Under the pieces are notes generated by a model. That model had not been told where the DNA came from and did no database searches. It saw only the letters and a list, made by a program, of their open reading frames with translations. A stretch of 64,000 bases of DNA from Lentisphaerota bacterium (lineage in GTDB: Bacteria > Verrucomicrobiota > Kiritimatiellia > UBA8416 > VGWJ01), in assembly GCA_016873635.1 (NCBI GenBank), contig VGWJ01000010.1, forward strand, positions 1 to 64,000, given 5' to 3'. Shown here piece by piece: positions 33,633 to 39,578 of the stretch; the stretch's first letter is position 1, and the number at the start of each line of letters is the position of its first letter. The translations under genes were made by a program, and so were the position numbers.

Positions 33633-35117
33633 TCACGCGGCCGACGGCCGGGAAGAGTCGAGTCCTTTGAGAACAAACGAGGAAAGGATGTCGGCCGAGT
33701 TGTCGACGCCTTCTTTCAGAAGCCGGTCCTGGCCGATCCGGACGTGTTCCGCGACCCCGATCTTCGAGGGACAGACGTAGCTGCACAGGTTGCAGCCGAT
33801 GCAGTCGAAGATGCGCAGTTCGGTCGCCAGGAGATCCTCGAAATATCCCTTGGCAACGTACTTGTAGAGCAGGTGCGGAATAATGCCTGCCGGGCAGACG
33901 TCCTGGCAGTAGCCGCAGGAGACGCACGGCCGCGGCTCGCCTTTCAGGCTCGCGCTGGCCGCGCGCGCCGTCGGCAGCAGGCAGGACAGGAACGTGCGCG
34001 AGTGGGCGTCCTCGCGGAATCCGGGCCGGGCGAACGGCAGCAGGCCGGCAGGGCCGCGCTCCGGCAGCGCCACGACGGCCGCAAACGTGCGGTCGATCGG
34101 AACCTGCGGATCCGCCAGCTTCGGCCCGGTGAGCGTGCTGTTCTTGACGAAGCGAACCCCCTCGCCGGCTCCCGCCAGCCGGGCGGCGTCGGCAAGCGGC
34201 GCGCCGACCGGCACCCGCGCGTGCACCGGTCGCCGGCAGCCCGGGCCGCAGAGCGCCACGATCCGCTCGATGAGCGGCTTGCCCTCGGCCACGGCCTCAT
34301 AGGCGTGAACAACGGCCTGGCAGTCCAGGGTCACAACGCCGATGTTGGCGGCCGCGTAGCCGTGCGGGAAGGGCCGTCCGAGCAGCGCCGGAACCAGAAC
34401 GGCGTCGAAGTCCTGCGGATACCGCGGCTCCAGCGGATGAAGCGCCACGCCCGCGCGGCCGGACAGCGCCCGCGAAAGGCGGCCGACGAGAACGGATTCG
34501 CGGCGGTCGATCGCCACGTGGACGGGCGCGCCCCGCAAGGCCTTCTGGAGGATCAGCAGGCCCTCGACGAAAGCCCGCAGGCGCTCCTCGCCGAGCACGA
34601 CGGAGAGCGAGGGGCAGTACATTTCGCTTCCCGTGTCGCGAACCAGGATCGCCTCCACCTCGCCGGGCTCGATGAGCGCGCTGCGGTGACGCGTGGGAAT
34701 GCCGCCGCCCAACGCGGCGACGCCGGCACGGTACAGGAGGTCGCCGATCGCTTCGCCGGAAAGATCAGCCCAACGCGGCGAGTGTCCCGGGAGCTTCTTC
34801 AGGGGCCCGGAAGGGGCCGTTCGGATCACAATCGTGCCCCCCGCGTCCCCCGCATCGGAGGCCCGGACCTCCTCGACTACGCCCGCCACGCTGGCGTGCA
34901 CCGGACTGCAGAGGCGCGCCTCGTCGGCGCCCACCACCTGACCGGCGGCCACGGCGTCTCCGGGACCCACCAGGGACTTCGCCGCATCCCGGAAGCCCTG
35001 GCGGAGGGGGATGATGACCCGCCGGGGCGCGTCCAGGGCGACGAGGGATGCCGCGGGCTGCCCCTGGAAACGGCTGAATCGGTAGCCGCCGGAGAATGGT
35101 CTCCGCCCTCTGATCAT
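33633..35117 (-). CDS. RnfC/NqrA-like Fe-S subunit with degenerate NADH/FMN site
   Basis: 494 aa from ATG 35117. N-terminal barrel/sandwich as in RnfC (RRVIIPLRQGF, GDAVAAGQVVGADE). The Rossmann NADH/FMN region is altered: the RnfC GGxGFPT loop is here ALGGGIPTRH and the NGAECEPY-type motif is RDTGSEMYCPS. C-terminal ferredoxin sites CVSCGYCQDVCPAGI and CIGCNLCSYVCPSK are present as in RnfC and unlike NqrA. So it is an RnfC that probably does not oxidise NADH itself; electrons come from the NuoF module. First gene of the redox operon. Confidence 0.87.
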   Translation of the reverse strand: MIRGRRPFSGGYRFSRFQGQPAASLVALDAPRRVIIPLRQGFRDAAKSLVGPGDAVAAGQVVGADEARLCSPVHASVAGVVEEVRASDAGDAGGTIVIRTAPSGPLKKLPGHSPRWADLSGEAIGDLLYRAGVAALGGGIPTRHRSALIEPGEVEAILVRDTGSEMYCPSLSVVLGEERLRAFVEGLLILQKALRGAPVHVAIDRRESVLVGRLSRALSGRAGVALHPLEPRYPQDFDAVLVPALLGRPFPHGYAAANIGVVTLDCQAVVHAYEAVAEGKPLIERIVALCGPGCRRPVHARVPVGAPLADAARLAGAGEGVRFVKNSTLTGPKLADPQVPIDRTFAAVVALPERGPAGLLPFARPGFREDAHSRTFLSCLLPTARAASASLKGEPRPCVSCGYCQDVCPAGIIPHLLYKYVAKGYFEDLLATELRIFDCIGCNLCSYVCPSKIGVAEHVRIGQDRLLKEGVDNSADILSSFVLKGLDSSRPSAA

Positions 35118-35201
35118 TCCGCTATCCCCGGACTCGTCTGTCCGCTGTCGCCCCGAGTCGGCGCCCTTCGCGCGCCGCGCCGCAGCGAGCAACGGGGCGG
35201 C

Positions 35202-35230
35202 ATTATGTATTGTGCCGCAAAGTTGCTCAA
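35202..35230 (-). promoter_or_regulatory. Promoter of the Nqr/Rnf-diaphorase operon
   Basis: On the minus strand TTGAGC (35230-35225) and CATAAT (35207-35202) are 17 bases apart, about 85 bp before the first gene. It is the only good sigma-70 match in the gap and lies beside the direct repeat that bounds the neighbouring island. Confidence 0.5.
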
Positions 35231-35250
35231 ACGAAAAAGAGCATCTCTTT

Positions 35251-35278
35251 AAGGGCCCTTCCGAGTTCAGTGTGGGTA
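35251..35278. repeat. Direct repeat, copy 1 (island left boundary)
   Basis: A 28-bp sequence containing GTTCAGTGTGGGTA recurs at 40882-40909 in the same orientation with two mismatches. The two copies enclose the lower-GC island of toxin-antitoxin-like and restriction-modification genes. They may be ends of a mobile unit or boundary sequences; no integrase is seen. Confidence 0.6.
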
Positions 35279-35363
35279 CCGGTTAAGATGAACATCGGGC
35301 GGAATAGCGAGAAACAGCGACCAGAAACGCAATGCTCTCTAGCGAAGGCACGCAAAGGCCCTC

Positions 35364-35391
35364 TTGACGGCGTGGCCGTTTGGGCTATCGT
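35364..35391 (+). promoter_or_regulatory. Promoter of the DinJ-like antitoxin
   Basis: TTGACG (35364-35369), 16-bp spacer, TATCGT (35386-35391). Same -35 and spacer as promoters at 2710 and 21343. It is 31 bp before the antitoxin ATG with a Shine-Dalgarno between. Confidence 0.55.
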
Positions 35392-35421
35392 CGTTTCGTT
35401 TTGCAGTCATGGAGGAACGAC

Positions 35422-35685
35422 ATGATCAGAACCGCCACAGTCAGAGCACGAGTCGAGCCGGATCTCAAGGCTGATGTGGAGAGGTTGCTTGGCCGTCTAG
35501 GCCTGAGCACAACGGAAGCGATCAACCTGTTCTACCGCCAAATCCGGCTCCGGCGCGGCCTACCCTTTCCCGTCGAGGTCCCGAACACGACCACGCGACG
35601 GACCTTTGAAGCGACCGATCGCGGCGAGGATCTTCAGGCGTATGAGAGTCTTGACGAGATGTTCGAGGCGCTCGACAAATGCTGA
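35422..35685 (+). CDS. RelB/DinJ-family antitoxin
   Basis: 87 aa from ATG 35422 with GGAGGA six bases before. The start RTATVRARVEPDLKADVERLLGRLGLSTTEAINLFYRQIRLRRGLPF is the ribbon-helix-helix domain and tail of DinJ/RelB antitoxins; the C-terminal part binds a YafQ/RelE toxin. Such a toxin should follow, but the overlapping next gene has no RelE features. So it is an orphan antitoxin, or the next protein is an unrecognised partner. Confidence 0.85.
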   Translation: MIRTATVRARVEPDLKADVERLLGRLGLSTTEAINLFYRQIRLRRGLPFPVEVPNTTTRRTFEATDRGEDLQAYESLDEMFEALDKC

Positions 35686-36278
35686 AACTCAATCTCTGTC
35701 TGGCGGTACTCACCGCGACCTGCAAGGCGGCCGATCCCGTGAGAGCTACACTGACGCCAGACCCCAGTAGACCTGGCGCCGTCTGTGTGCGCTTCGGAAT
35801 CGGGCCCCCCGTCACGAACCTCATGTTCTTCGGCGGGTTCATCCTGCACGTGGCGAACGTATCAACGAATACCATCGTGTTTCTCGACCCGGGTCCCTCG
35901 GCCTCGGGCTGGAGCGGCGATTTCTTTGAAGTCGCTGTTGACAAGAAAGGAACGAATTACACGTCCAGGGGATTCTGTGGTTACGCTTCGATGGGAATGC
36001 CGAGGATTGTCGAACTGCCCCCCCGGCAGACCTACGAAAGGTCGTTCGACGCGGTCGCCCATATCGCGCCCAGCGAATTCCACATGCCGCCGTGTTCAGT
36101 CTCCGTAACGTACCGAGTCAGCGAGAAGATGAAGAAGCGATTGAGGACCGACTGGGCATGGTTGGCCGGCAAGGCCGATCTGGATTTCACGTTCCGCACT
36201 GACACGATCGCCGTCTCGGAGAGAATCGAGGCATCGCACACGGCGTCCCACGGTACGGCGCTTCCGCGACGCCCGTGA
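35679..36278 (+). CDS. Hypothetical protein overlapping the antitoxin gene
   Basis: 199 aa; its ATG lies inside the last codons of the antitoxin gene (ATGCTGA overlap). The first 18 residues (MLKLNLCLAVLTATCKAA) look like a weak signal peptide, followed by an all-beta-like, hydrophobic/polar sequence with RFGIGPPVTNLMFFGGFILHVANVSTNTIVF. No known domain is recognised. Codon use is less GC-biased than outside the island. It might be exported, or be the unusual partner of the antitoxin. ORF integrity supports a real gene. Confidence 0.55.
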   Translation: MLKLNLCLAVLTATCKAADPVRATLTPDPSRPGAVCVRFGIGPPVTNLMFFGGFILHVANVSTNTIVFLDPGPSASGWSGDFFEVAVDKKGTNYTSRGFCGYASMGMPRIVELPPRQTYERSFDAVAHIAPSEFHMPPCSVSVTYRVSEKMKKRLRTDWAWLAGKADLDFTFRTDTIAVSERIEASHTASHGTALPRRP

Positions 36279-36319
36279 ACGCCAACGTTCGCCTGAAGAC
36301 CATGCGGGGAAAGGACTCG

Positions 36320-36348
36320 TTGTCTGCACCCCGCAAGGATGGTACTCT
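36320..36348 (+). promoter_or_regulatory. Promoter of the DUF4258 gene
   Basis: TTGTCT (36320-36325), 17-bp spacer, TACTCT (36343-36348). The GTG start at 36355 is only seven bases from the -10, so the transcript would be nearly leaderless, a pattern repeated in this island. Confidence 0.4.
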
Positions 36349-36354
36349 GATGCC

Positions 36355-36678
36355 GTGAGCAAGACATTGGAACAGATCAAGGTCCTTGTCGCCGCGGGTG
36401 ATGTGCGCATTTCGGACCACGGGTACGACGAACTCGCCGCGGACGGCATCTTGGTGCGGGATGTGGTCGCTGGGCTGGAGACGGCCGAGGTAGTTGAAGA
36501 CTACCCTGAGTTCCCGAAAGGGCCTTGCGTACTGGTTCTTGAACAGGACCGGAACGACGAACCGATCCACGCCGTGTGGGGCATGCCGAAGGGCGAACCA
36601 TCACCCGCCGTGCTTGTGACAGCCTACCGGCCCTCGGCCGCTCGCTGGACTGCTGATTTCAGGAGGAGAAGGAAATGA
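36355..36678 (+). CDS. DUF4258 domain protein, toxin-like
   Basis: 107 aa from GTG 36355. The family pattern is ISDHGYDELAADGILVRDVVAGL near 20 and the C-terminal HAVWGMPKGEPSPAVLVTAYRP. DUF4258 is a RelE/BrnT-like small fold often encoded with a short partner, as here, and probably the toxin of a toxin-antitoxin pair. It overlaps the next gene as ATGA. Confidence 0.8.
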   Translation: MSKTLEQIKVLVAAGDVRISDHGYDELAADGILVRDVVAGLETAEVVEDYPEFPKGPCVLVLEQDRNDEPIHAVWGMPKGEPSPAVLVTAYRPSAARWTADFRRRRK

Positions 36679-36890
36679 GTACCAGACAGTACACCAAGTT
36701 GGTGCATGAGGGGGAGTACGTTGCAGAGGTTGACGTGGAACTGACCGAGACCGACTCCGGTTGGTCTCCGTACCTGTCACTCGACGACGCATTCAAGCTC
36801 GACGACGTTCGCGAGGCGCTCCGGCGGGGCGATGTCAGAGCCGCATCGCGCCGTGCGCGGCTCTTCACGCTCACTCCTGTGGCCGTATAG
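36675..36890 (+). CDS. Small partner of the DUF4258 protein
   Basis: 71 aa; ATG overlaps the DUF4258 stop. LVHEGEYVAEVDVELTETDSGWSPYLSLDDAFKLDDVREALRRGD is acidic and compact. Its constant pairing with DUF4258 genes in other genomes and the ATGA coupling here suggest an antitoxin. No DNA-binding motif is visible. Confidence 0.65.
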   Translation: MSTRQYTKLVHEGEYVAEVDVELTETDSGWSPYLSLDDAFKLDDVREALRRGDVRAASRRARLFTLTPVAV

Positions 36891-36894
36891 AATC

Positions 36895-36953
36895 GGCGAA
36901 CCCGCCGGTGGTGGTTACGTCGCTTCGCGCCGAACCACACCGGCGGGTTCGCT
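36895..36953 (+). repeat. attC-like palindrome 1
   Basis: 59 bp bounded by GGCGAAC at the left and GTTCGCT at the right, with inner arms CCGCCGGTGGTGGTT and AACCACACCGGCGG. Length, inverse-repeat layout and an outer 7-mer pair around GTT match an integron attC. It follows the stop of the DUF4258 partner gene by four bases, as attC sites do. Confidence 0.5.
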
Positions 36954-36967
36954 TCTGAAGATATGAC

Positions 36968-36996
36968 TTGCGCATCGGACGGACGGCGGTTATATT
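36968..36996 (+). promoter_or_regulatory. Promoter of the RelE-like toxin
   Basis: TTGCGC (36968-36973), 17-bp spacer, TATATT (36991-36996), with the ATG at 37006. It starts 15 bp after attC-like palindrome 1, so it lies inside the same cassette as the toxin-antitoxin pair; again a nearly leaderless transcript. Confidence 0.5.
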
Positions 36997-37005
36997 ATCT
37001 CCATC

Positions 37006-37272
37006 ATGAAATACGAGGTCCGGATCAGGAGGAAGATCGGGCGTGGTCTGCGAAGGCTGCCTCCAGATGTTCAGAAGCTCTTCTTCCTTCTCGTTGCCGA
37101 CCTCCAGGTGGATGGTCCTATCCAGAAGAGTTGGCACAACTTCTCGCCCCTCGGGGATGATCGATACCACTGCCACCTGAATTACCGATATGTGGCATGC
37201 TGGACATGCCGGAAGAACGAAATAGTAATCGAGGTGTACTATGTTGGCTCTCGTGAAAAAGCCCCATATTGA
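37006..37272 (+). CDS. RelE/HigB-like toxin
   Basis: 88 aa, basic, with EVRIRRKIGRGLRRLPPDVQKLFFLLVADLQ and WHNFSPLGDDRYHCHLNYRYVACWTC, in order the helical hairpin and beta-sheet RNase core of RelE/ParE toxins. It should be a translation-dependent RNase restrained by the XRE protein, whose gene overlaps it by 32 bp. This order (toxin first) is the HigBA arrangement. Confidence 0.85.
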   Translation: MKYEVRIRRKIGRGLRRLPPDVQKLFFLLVADLQVDGPIQKSWHNFSPLGDDRYHCHLNYRYVACWTCRKNEIVIEVYYVGSREKAPY

Positions 37273-37621
37273 GATTTCGCTCCACGGCGAGCACGTGGCT
37301 GAGCTTGTTGACTGGATCAAGAAGAGGTTCGAGGTCACGGTGCTCGCAGAGGAACCGGAGGACGAGTTTGTCTCCATCGAGAGCACGAAGTACTGGAAGG
37401 AGATGGAGAAGAACCGTGTCGGCAACATCCTGGTTGGCGCCCGTCTGAAGGCCGGCCTGACACAGGCCCAACTCGCCGACAAGCTCGGAGTTCGGCAGAA
37501 CATGGTCAGCGACTACGAGCGTGGGCGTCGCACCTATTCCGATGCGATGGCCAAGCGGATCAGCCAGACGCTCCAGGTCAAGGAAGAGCACATCAAGTAC
37601 GGAAGCGAACAAGCGCATTGA
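37241..37621 (+). CDS. XRE-family antitoxin (HigA-like)
   Basis: 126 aa. Residues 65-125 are an HTH_3 domain: GARLKAGLTQAQLADKLGVRQNMVSDYERGRRTYSDAMAKRI. The N-terminal 60 residues (HVAELVDWIKKRFEVTVLAEEPEDEF) neutralise the toxin in such pairs. Its stop lies inside attC-like palindrome 2, the usual place for a cassette gene to end. Confidence 0.88.
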   Translation: MLALVKKPHIEISLHGEHVAELVDWIKKRFEVTVLAEEPEDEFVSIESTKYWKEMEKNRVGNILVGARLKAGLTQAQLADKLGVRQNMVSDYERGRRTYSDAMAKRISQTLQVKEEHIKYGSEQAH

Positions 37622-37681
37622 CAGATACGGGTCACACCGCGCGGACGCGGTTTGACCCGATCGTCATGCTCGCCGTTCGGG
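37604..37681 (+). repeat. attC-like palindrome 2
   Basis: 78 bp from AGCGAAC (37604-37610) to GTTCGGG (37675-37681). The arms GCGCATTGACAGAT and ATCGTCATGCTCGC pair imperfectly, and a GGGTCA-ACCGCG / CGCGGT-TGACCC stem with CGGA loop closes the centre. The next gene starts seven bases behind. Confidence 0.6.
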
Positions 37682-37687
37682 AACACA

Positions 37688-38242
37688 ATGAAGAGATTGA
37701 TCACATGCCTGATGCTGGTCGCTCTCGGAGCGGCATATGCGGGTGAGGATCTGGTGGCCCGATTAGATGTTGCCTGGAACCGGCACGACTACGCTGGCTG
37801 CCGCAAACTCATAAATGAGGCTTTGCAGGAGAACCCAAGCAACCTGACGGCACAAGTCGCGTGCGCTGCGTACCACGGCTGGGTTGAGTTCGATCTTGTG
37901 GCCGCAACCAACGCGATGCCGCGTGCCGTAATGAATTCACCGACTACCGGGAAGACGGCATCCGAGATTGTGGACGTGTGGAAGGCTGCTCTCACCGTTC
38001 CGATGGAGAAGCCCCCTACAGAGGAGCAGAAGGAGTTCGTCCGGCGGGACCTGTGGCCCACGAATTTCCCTGAACGGCAACTCCTGTTGCTGTTGGAGAA
38101 AGAGAAGACGGAACTGCGAACAACCGGCAGAACAATATCGTGCGAACAGTTGCCTCCGGCGAATGATCGCGGAATTGTCCAAAGACGACATCAAGGACTG
38201 CCTCTCGAACTACACCGTCAGATACGTTACCGCCTACCTTGA
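37688..38242 (+). CDS. Secreted hypothetical protein, N-terminal part of a frameshifted gene
   Basis: ATG 37688 starts MKRLITCLMLVALGAAYAG, a clear signal peptide, then a TPR-like stretch (DVAWNRHDYAGCRKLINEALQENPSNLTAQVACAAYHG). From about residue 150 (38140 on) the reading frame turns into low-complexity basic sequence and ends at 38242. The downstream frame (38163-38825) begins to look protein-like at the same place, so a one- or two-base slip probably splits one 370-aa gene. Function unknown; exported. Confidence 0.6.
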   Translation: MKRLITCLMLVALGAAYAGEDLVARLDVAWNRHDYAGCRKLINEALQENPSNLTAQVACAAYHGWVEFDLVAATNAMPRAVMNSPTTGKTASEIVDVWKAALTVPMEKPPTEEQKEFVRRDLWPTNFPERQLLLLLEKEKTELRTTGRTISCEQLPPANDRGIVQRRHQGLPLELHRQIRYRLP

Positions 38243-38825
38243 AGCGAGAGGGCAGATGAAGGGCATTCCCGAGGAATACAGACCTTCCGAAAAGAGTCCC
38301 GCAATCAAGGACACCGGCTGGTGGATGGATGAGGAACTTGACGCCATATACGGGCCCCCTTCAGAGGCGGAGAAGCAGAAGCGACAAGATAGAGACAGCC
38401 AACGCAAGGCGCAGAGAGAAGCGCTCGCACATAGGTTGGTATTCCAAGTGAGGTTCTCCAAGGAGTCCGCGAAGCGATATCGATCCTATGATGTCATTAC
38501 GGATGAAGGCATGGGAGGCGGTCGCATTGCCGAGAAGCAGTTGCATGCGCAGGATAACTACCTCGTCTTCGACGGCGATACGCCGATCTCCGCAAACCAG
38601 CACCGATACGTGACGGTTGAGACCGAGAAGGATGAGACGTTGGTCTTCACGATCACACACCCTGTCACGCCGTCTCCATCTGACTGGAGTGGATGGCAGA
38701 AGGCGGATTACGTCTTGAAGGACGCGATGGACAAATTCGCTCTGTTGCAGGGGGGGAAGCCAAAAAGTGTGGTCCCGAACGTATCAGATGTGCCGGAACT
38801 CCGGTTCAAAGTCGTGAAGGAATAA
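38163..38825 (+). CDS. C-terminal part of the frameshifted secreted protein
   Basis: This frame reads ELSKDDIKDCLSNYTVRYVTAYLEARGQM, KDTGWWMDEELDAIYGPPSE and ends RFKVVKE; it is rich in Glu/Lys and has no known motif. The ATG at 38163 could be a real start, but no Shine-Dalgarno precedes it, and the N-terminal ORF fits as its missing front. Ends two bases before attC-like palindrome 3. Confidence 0.5.
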   Translation: MIAELSKDDIKDCLSNYTVRYVTAYLEARGQMKGIPEEYRPSEKSPAIKDTGWWMDEELDAIYGPPSEAEKQKRQDRDSQRKAQREALAHRLVFQVRFSKESAKRYRSYDVITDEGMGGGRIAEKQLHAQDNYLVFDGDTPISANQHRYVTVETEKDETLVFTITHPVTPSPSDWSGWQKADYVLKDAMDKFALLQGGKPKSVVPNVSDVPELRFKVVKE

Positions 38826-38826
38826 C

Positions 38827-38898
38827 GGCGAACAAAGCGCCGCTACGTTTCACCCGGCGCGGACGCCGGGTGAAACGAGGATCACGCTCGCGTTGGGG
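38827..38898 (+). repeat. attC-like palindrome 3
   Basis: 72 bp from GGCGAAC (38827-38833) to GTTGGGG (38892-38898). After the left box come AAAGCGC, before the right box CACGCTCGC; the centre is a perfect 14-bp stem CGTTTCACCCGGCG around CGGA. The GCGCGGACGC centre is shared with palindrome 2. Confidence 0.6.
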
Positions 38899-38930
38899 TG
38901 CGGAGAAGATGAAAGCCCGTCGCCAGAGCG

Positions 38931-38959
38931 TTGACATGAGGCAGGGCATCCGGTAGCGT
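38931..38959 (+). promoter_or_regulatory. Putative restriction-endonuclease promoter
   Basis: A perfect TTGACA (38931-38936) is followed after 17 bases by TAGCGT (38954-38959), a poor -10. ATG 38973 would lie a few bases from the transcript start. Confidence 0.4.
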
Positions 38960-38972
38960 GCCTGACATTCCT

Positions 38973-39578
38973 ATGGCCATTGCTCGCAATACAGTTAATG
39001 TCAGCAGGTTCAACCCGGACGCGGTACTGCCGTTTGAGTTGAGGCCGCAGGACTTCCAGATGGCCATGCAGGATGTCTACGACTTCTTCTGCGACGTGAA
39101 CGGCCATCTTTCAGCCAAAAGACTTCAGCGATTGGACGACATGCTACGCCCCGCGATCATGTCCGGTGTCCTTTCCGACATGCTCACGGCCAGCCTTGCC
39201 AAACACTCCAGGGTGTTGCGAGAGAACCGCTATTTCAACGGTCATCCCGACCTGATCGTCCAAGGAATCTACGCGGGCAACGCCGTGAAAGCCGGCAAAG
39301 AAGGGGTGGAAATCAAGACCACGCGCAAGACCGGCGGCGCTGTGGATACACACGGGGCCAGGGAACAGTGGATGTGCGTGTTTGTCTGCGACGTGGACAC
39401 CGAGACCGAACCGGCAACCAACAGACGGCCCATGACGTTCACGGAGGTCTATCTCGGTCATGTAACCCCCGATGACTTCCGGCGGAATCCTCGTGGTGAA
39501 CTTGGCACCCGGACAGCCACCCTGCACAAAGACGGCATAGCAAAACTCAGAGAGAGTTGGGTCTACAGACTCGGATGA
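38973..39578 (+). CDS. Putative type II restriction endonuclease
   Basis: 201 aa from ATG 38973 (a GTG at 38958 is inside the -10 box). A PD-(D/E)XK nuclease signature is visible: GHPDLIVQGIY and, 20 residues later, GVEIKTTRKTGG, followed by REQWMCVFVCDVD, the typical beta strands. No other domain. Its 3' end overlaps the 3' end of the convergent DNA methyltransferase gene by 16 bp, so the two form a restriction-modification pair. Recognition sequence unknown. The nuclease reading rests on this motif and on context. Confidence 0.75.
   Translation: MAIARNTVNVSRFNPDAVLPFELRPQDFQMAMQDVYDFFCDVNGHLSAKRLQRLDDMLRPAIMSGVLSDMLTASLAKHSRVLRENRYFNGHPDLIVQGIYAGNAVKAGKEGVEIKTTRKTGGAVDTHGAREQWMCVFVCDVDTETEPATNRRPMTFTEVYLGHVTPDDFRRNPRGELGTRTATLHKDGIAKLRESWVYRLG

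Noticed and set aside
36230-36293. Further attC-like site before the DUF4258 gene
   Set aside because: GTTCGCC and a CACGGCGTC/GACGCCCGTG stem are visible, but no matching left box at the right distance; too weak to list.
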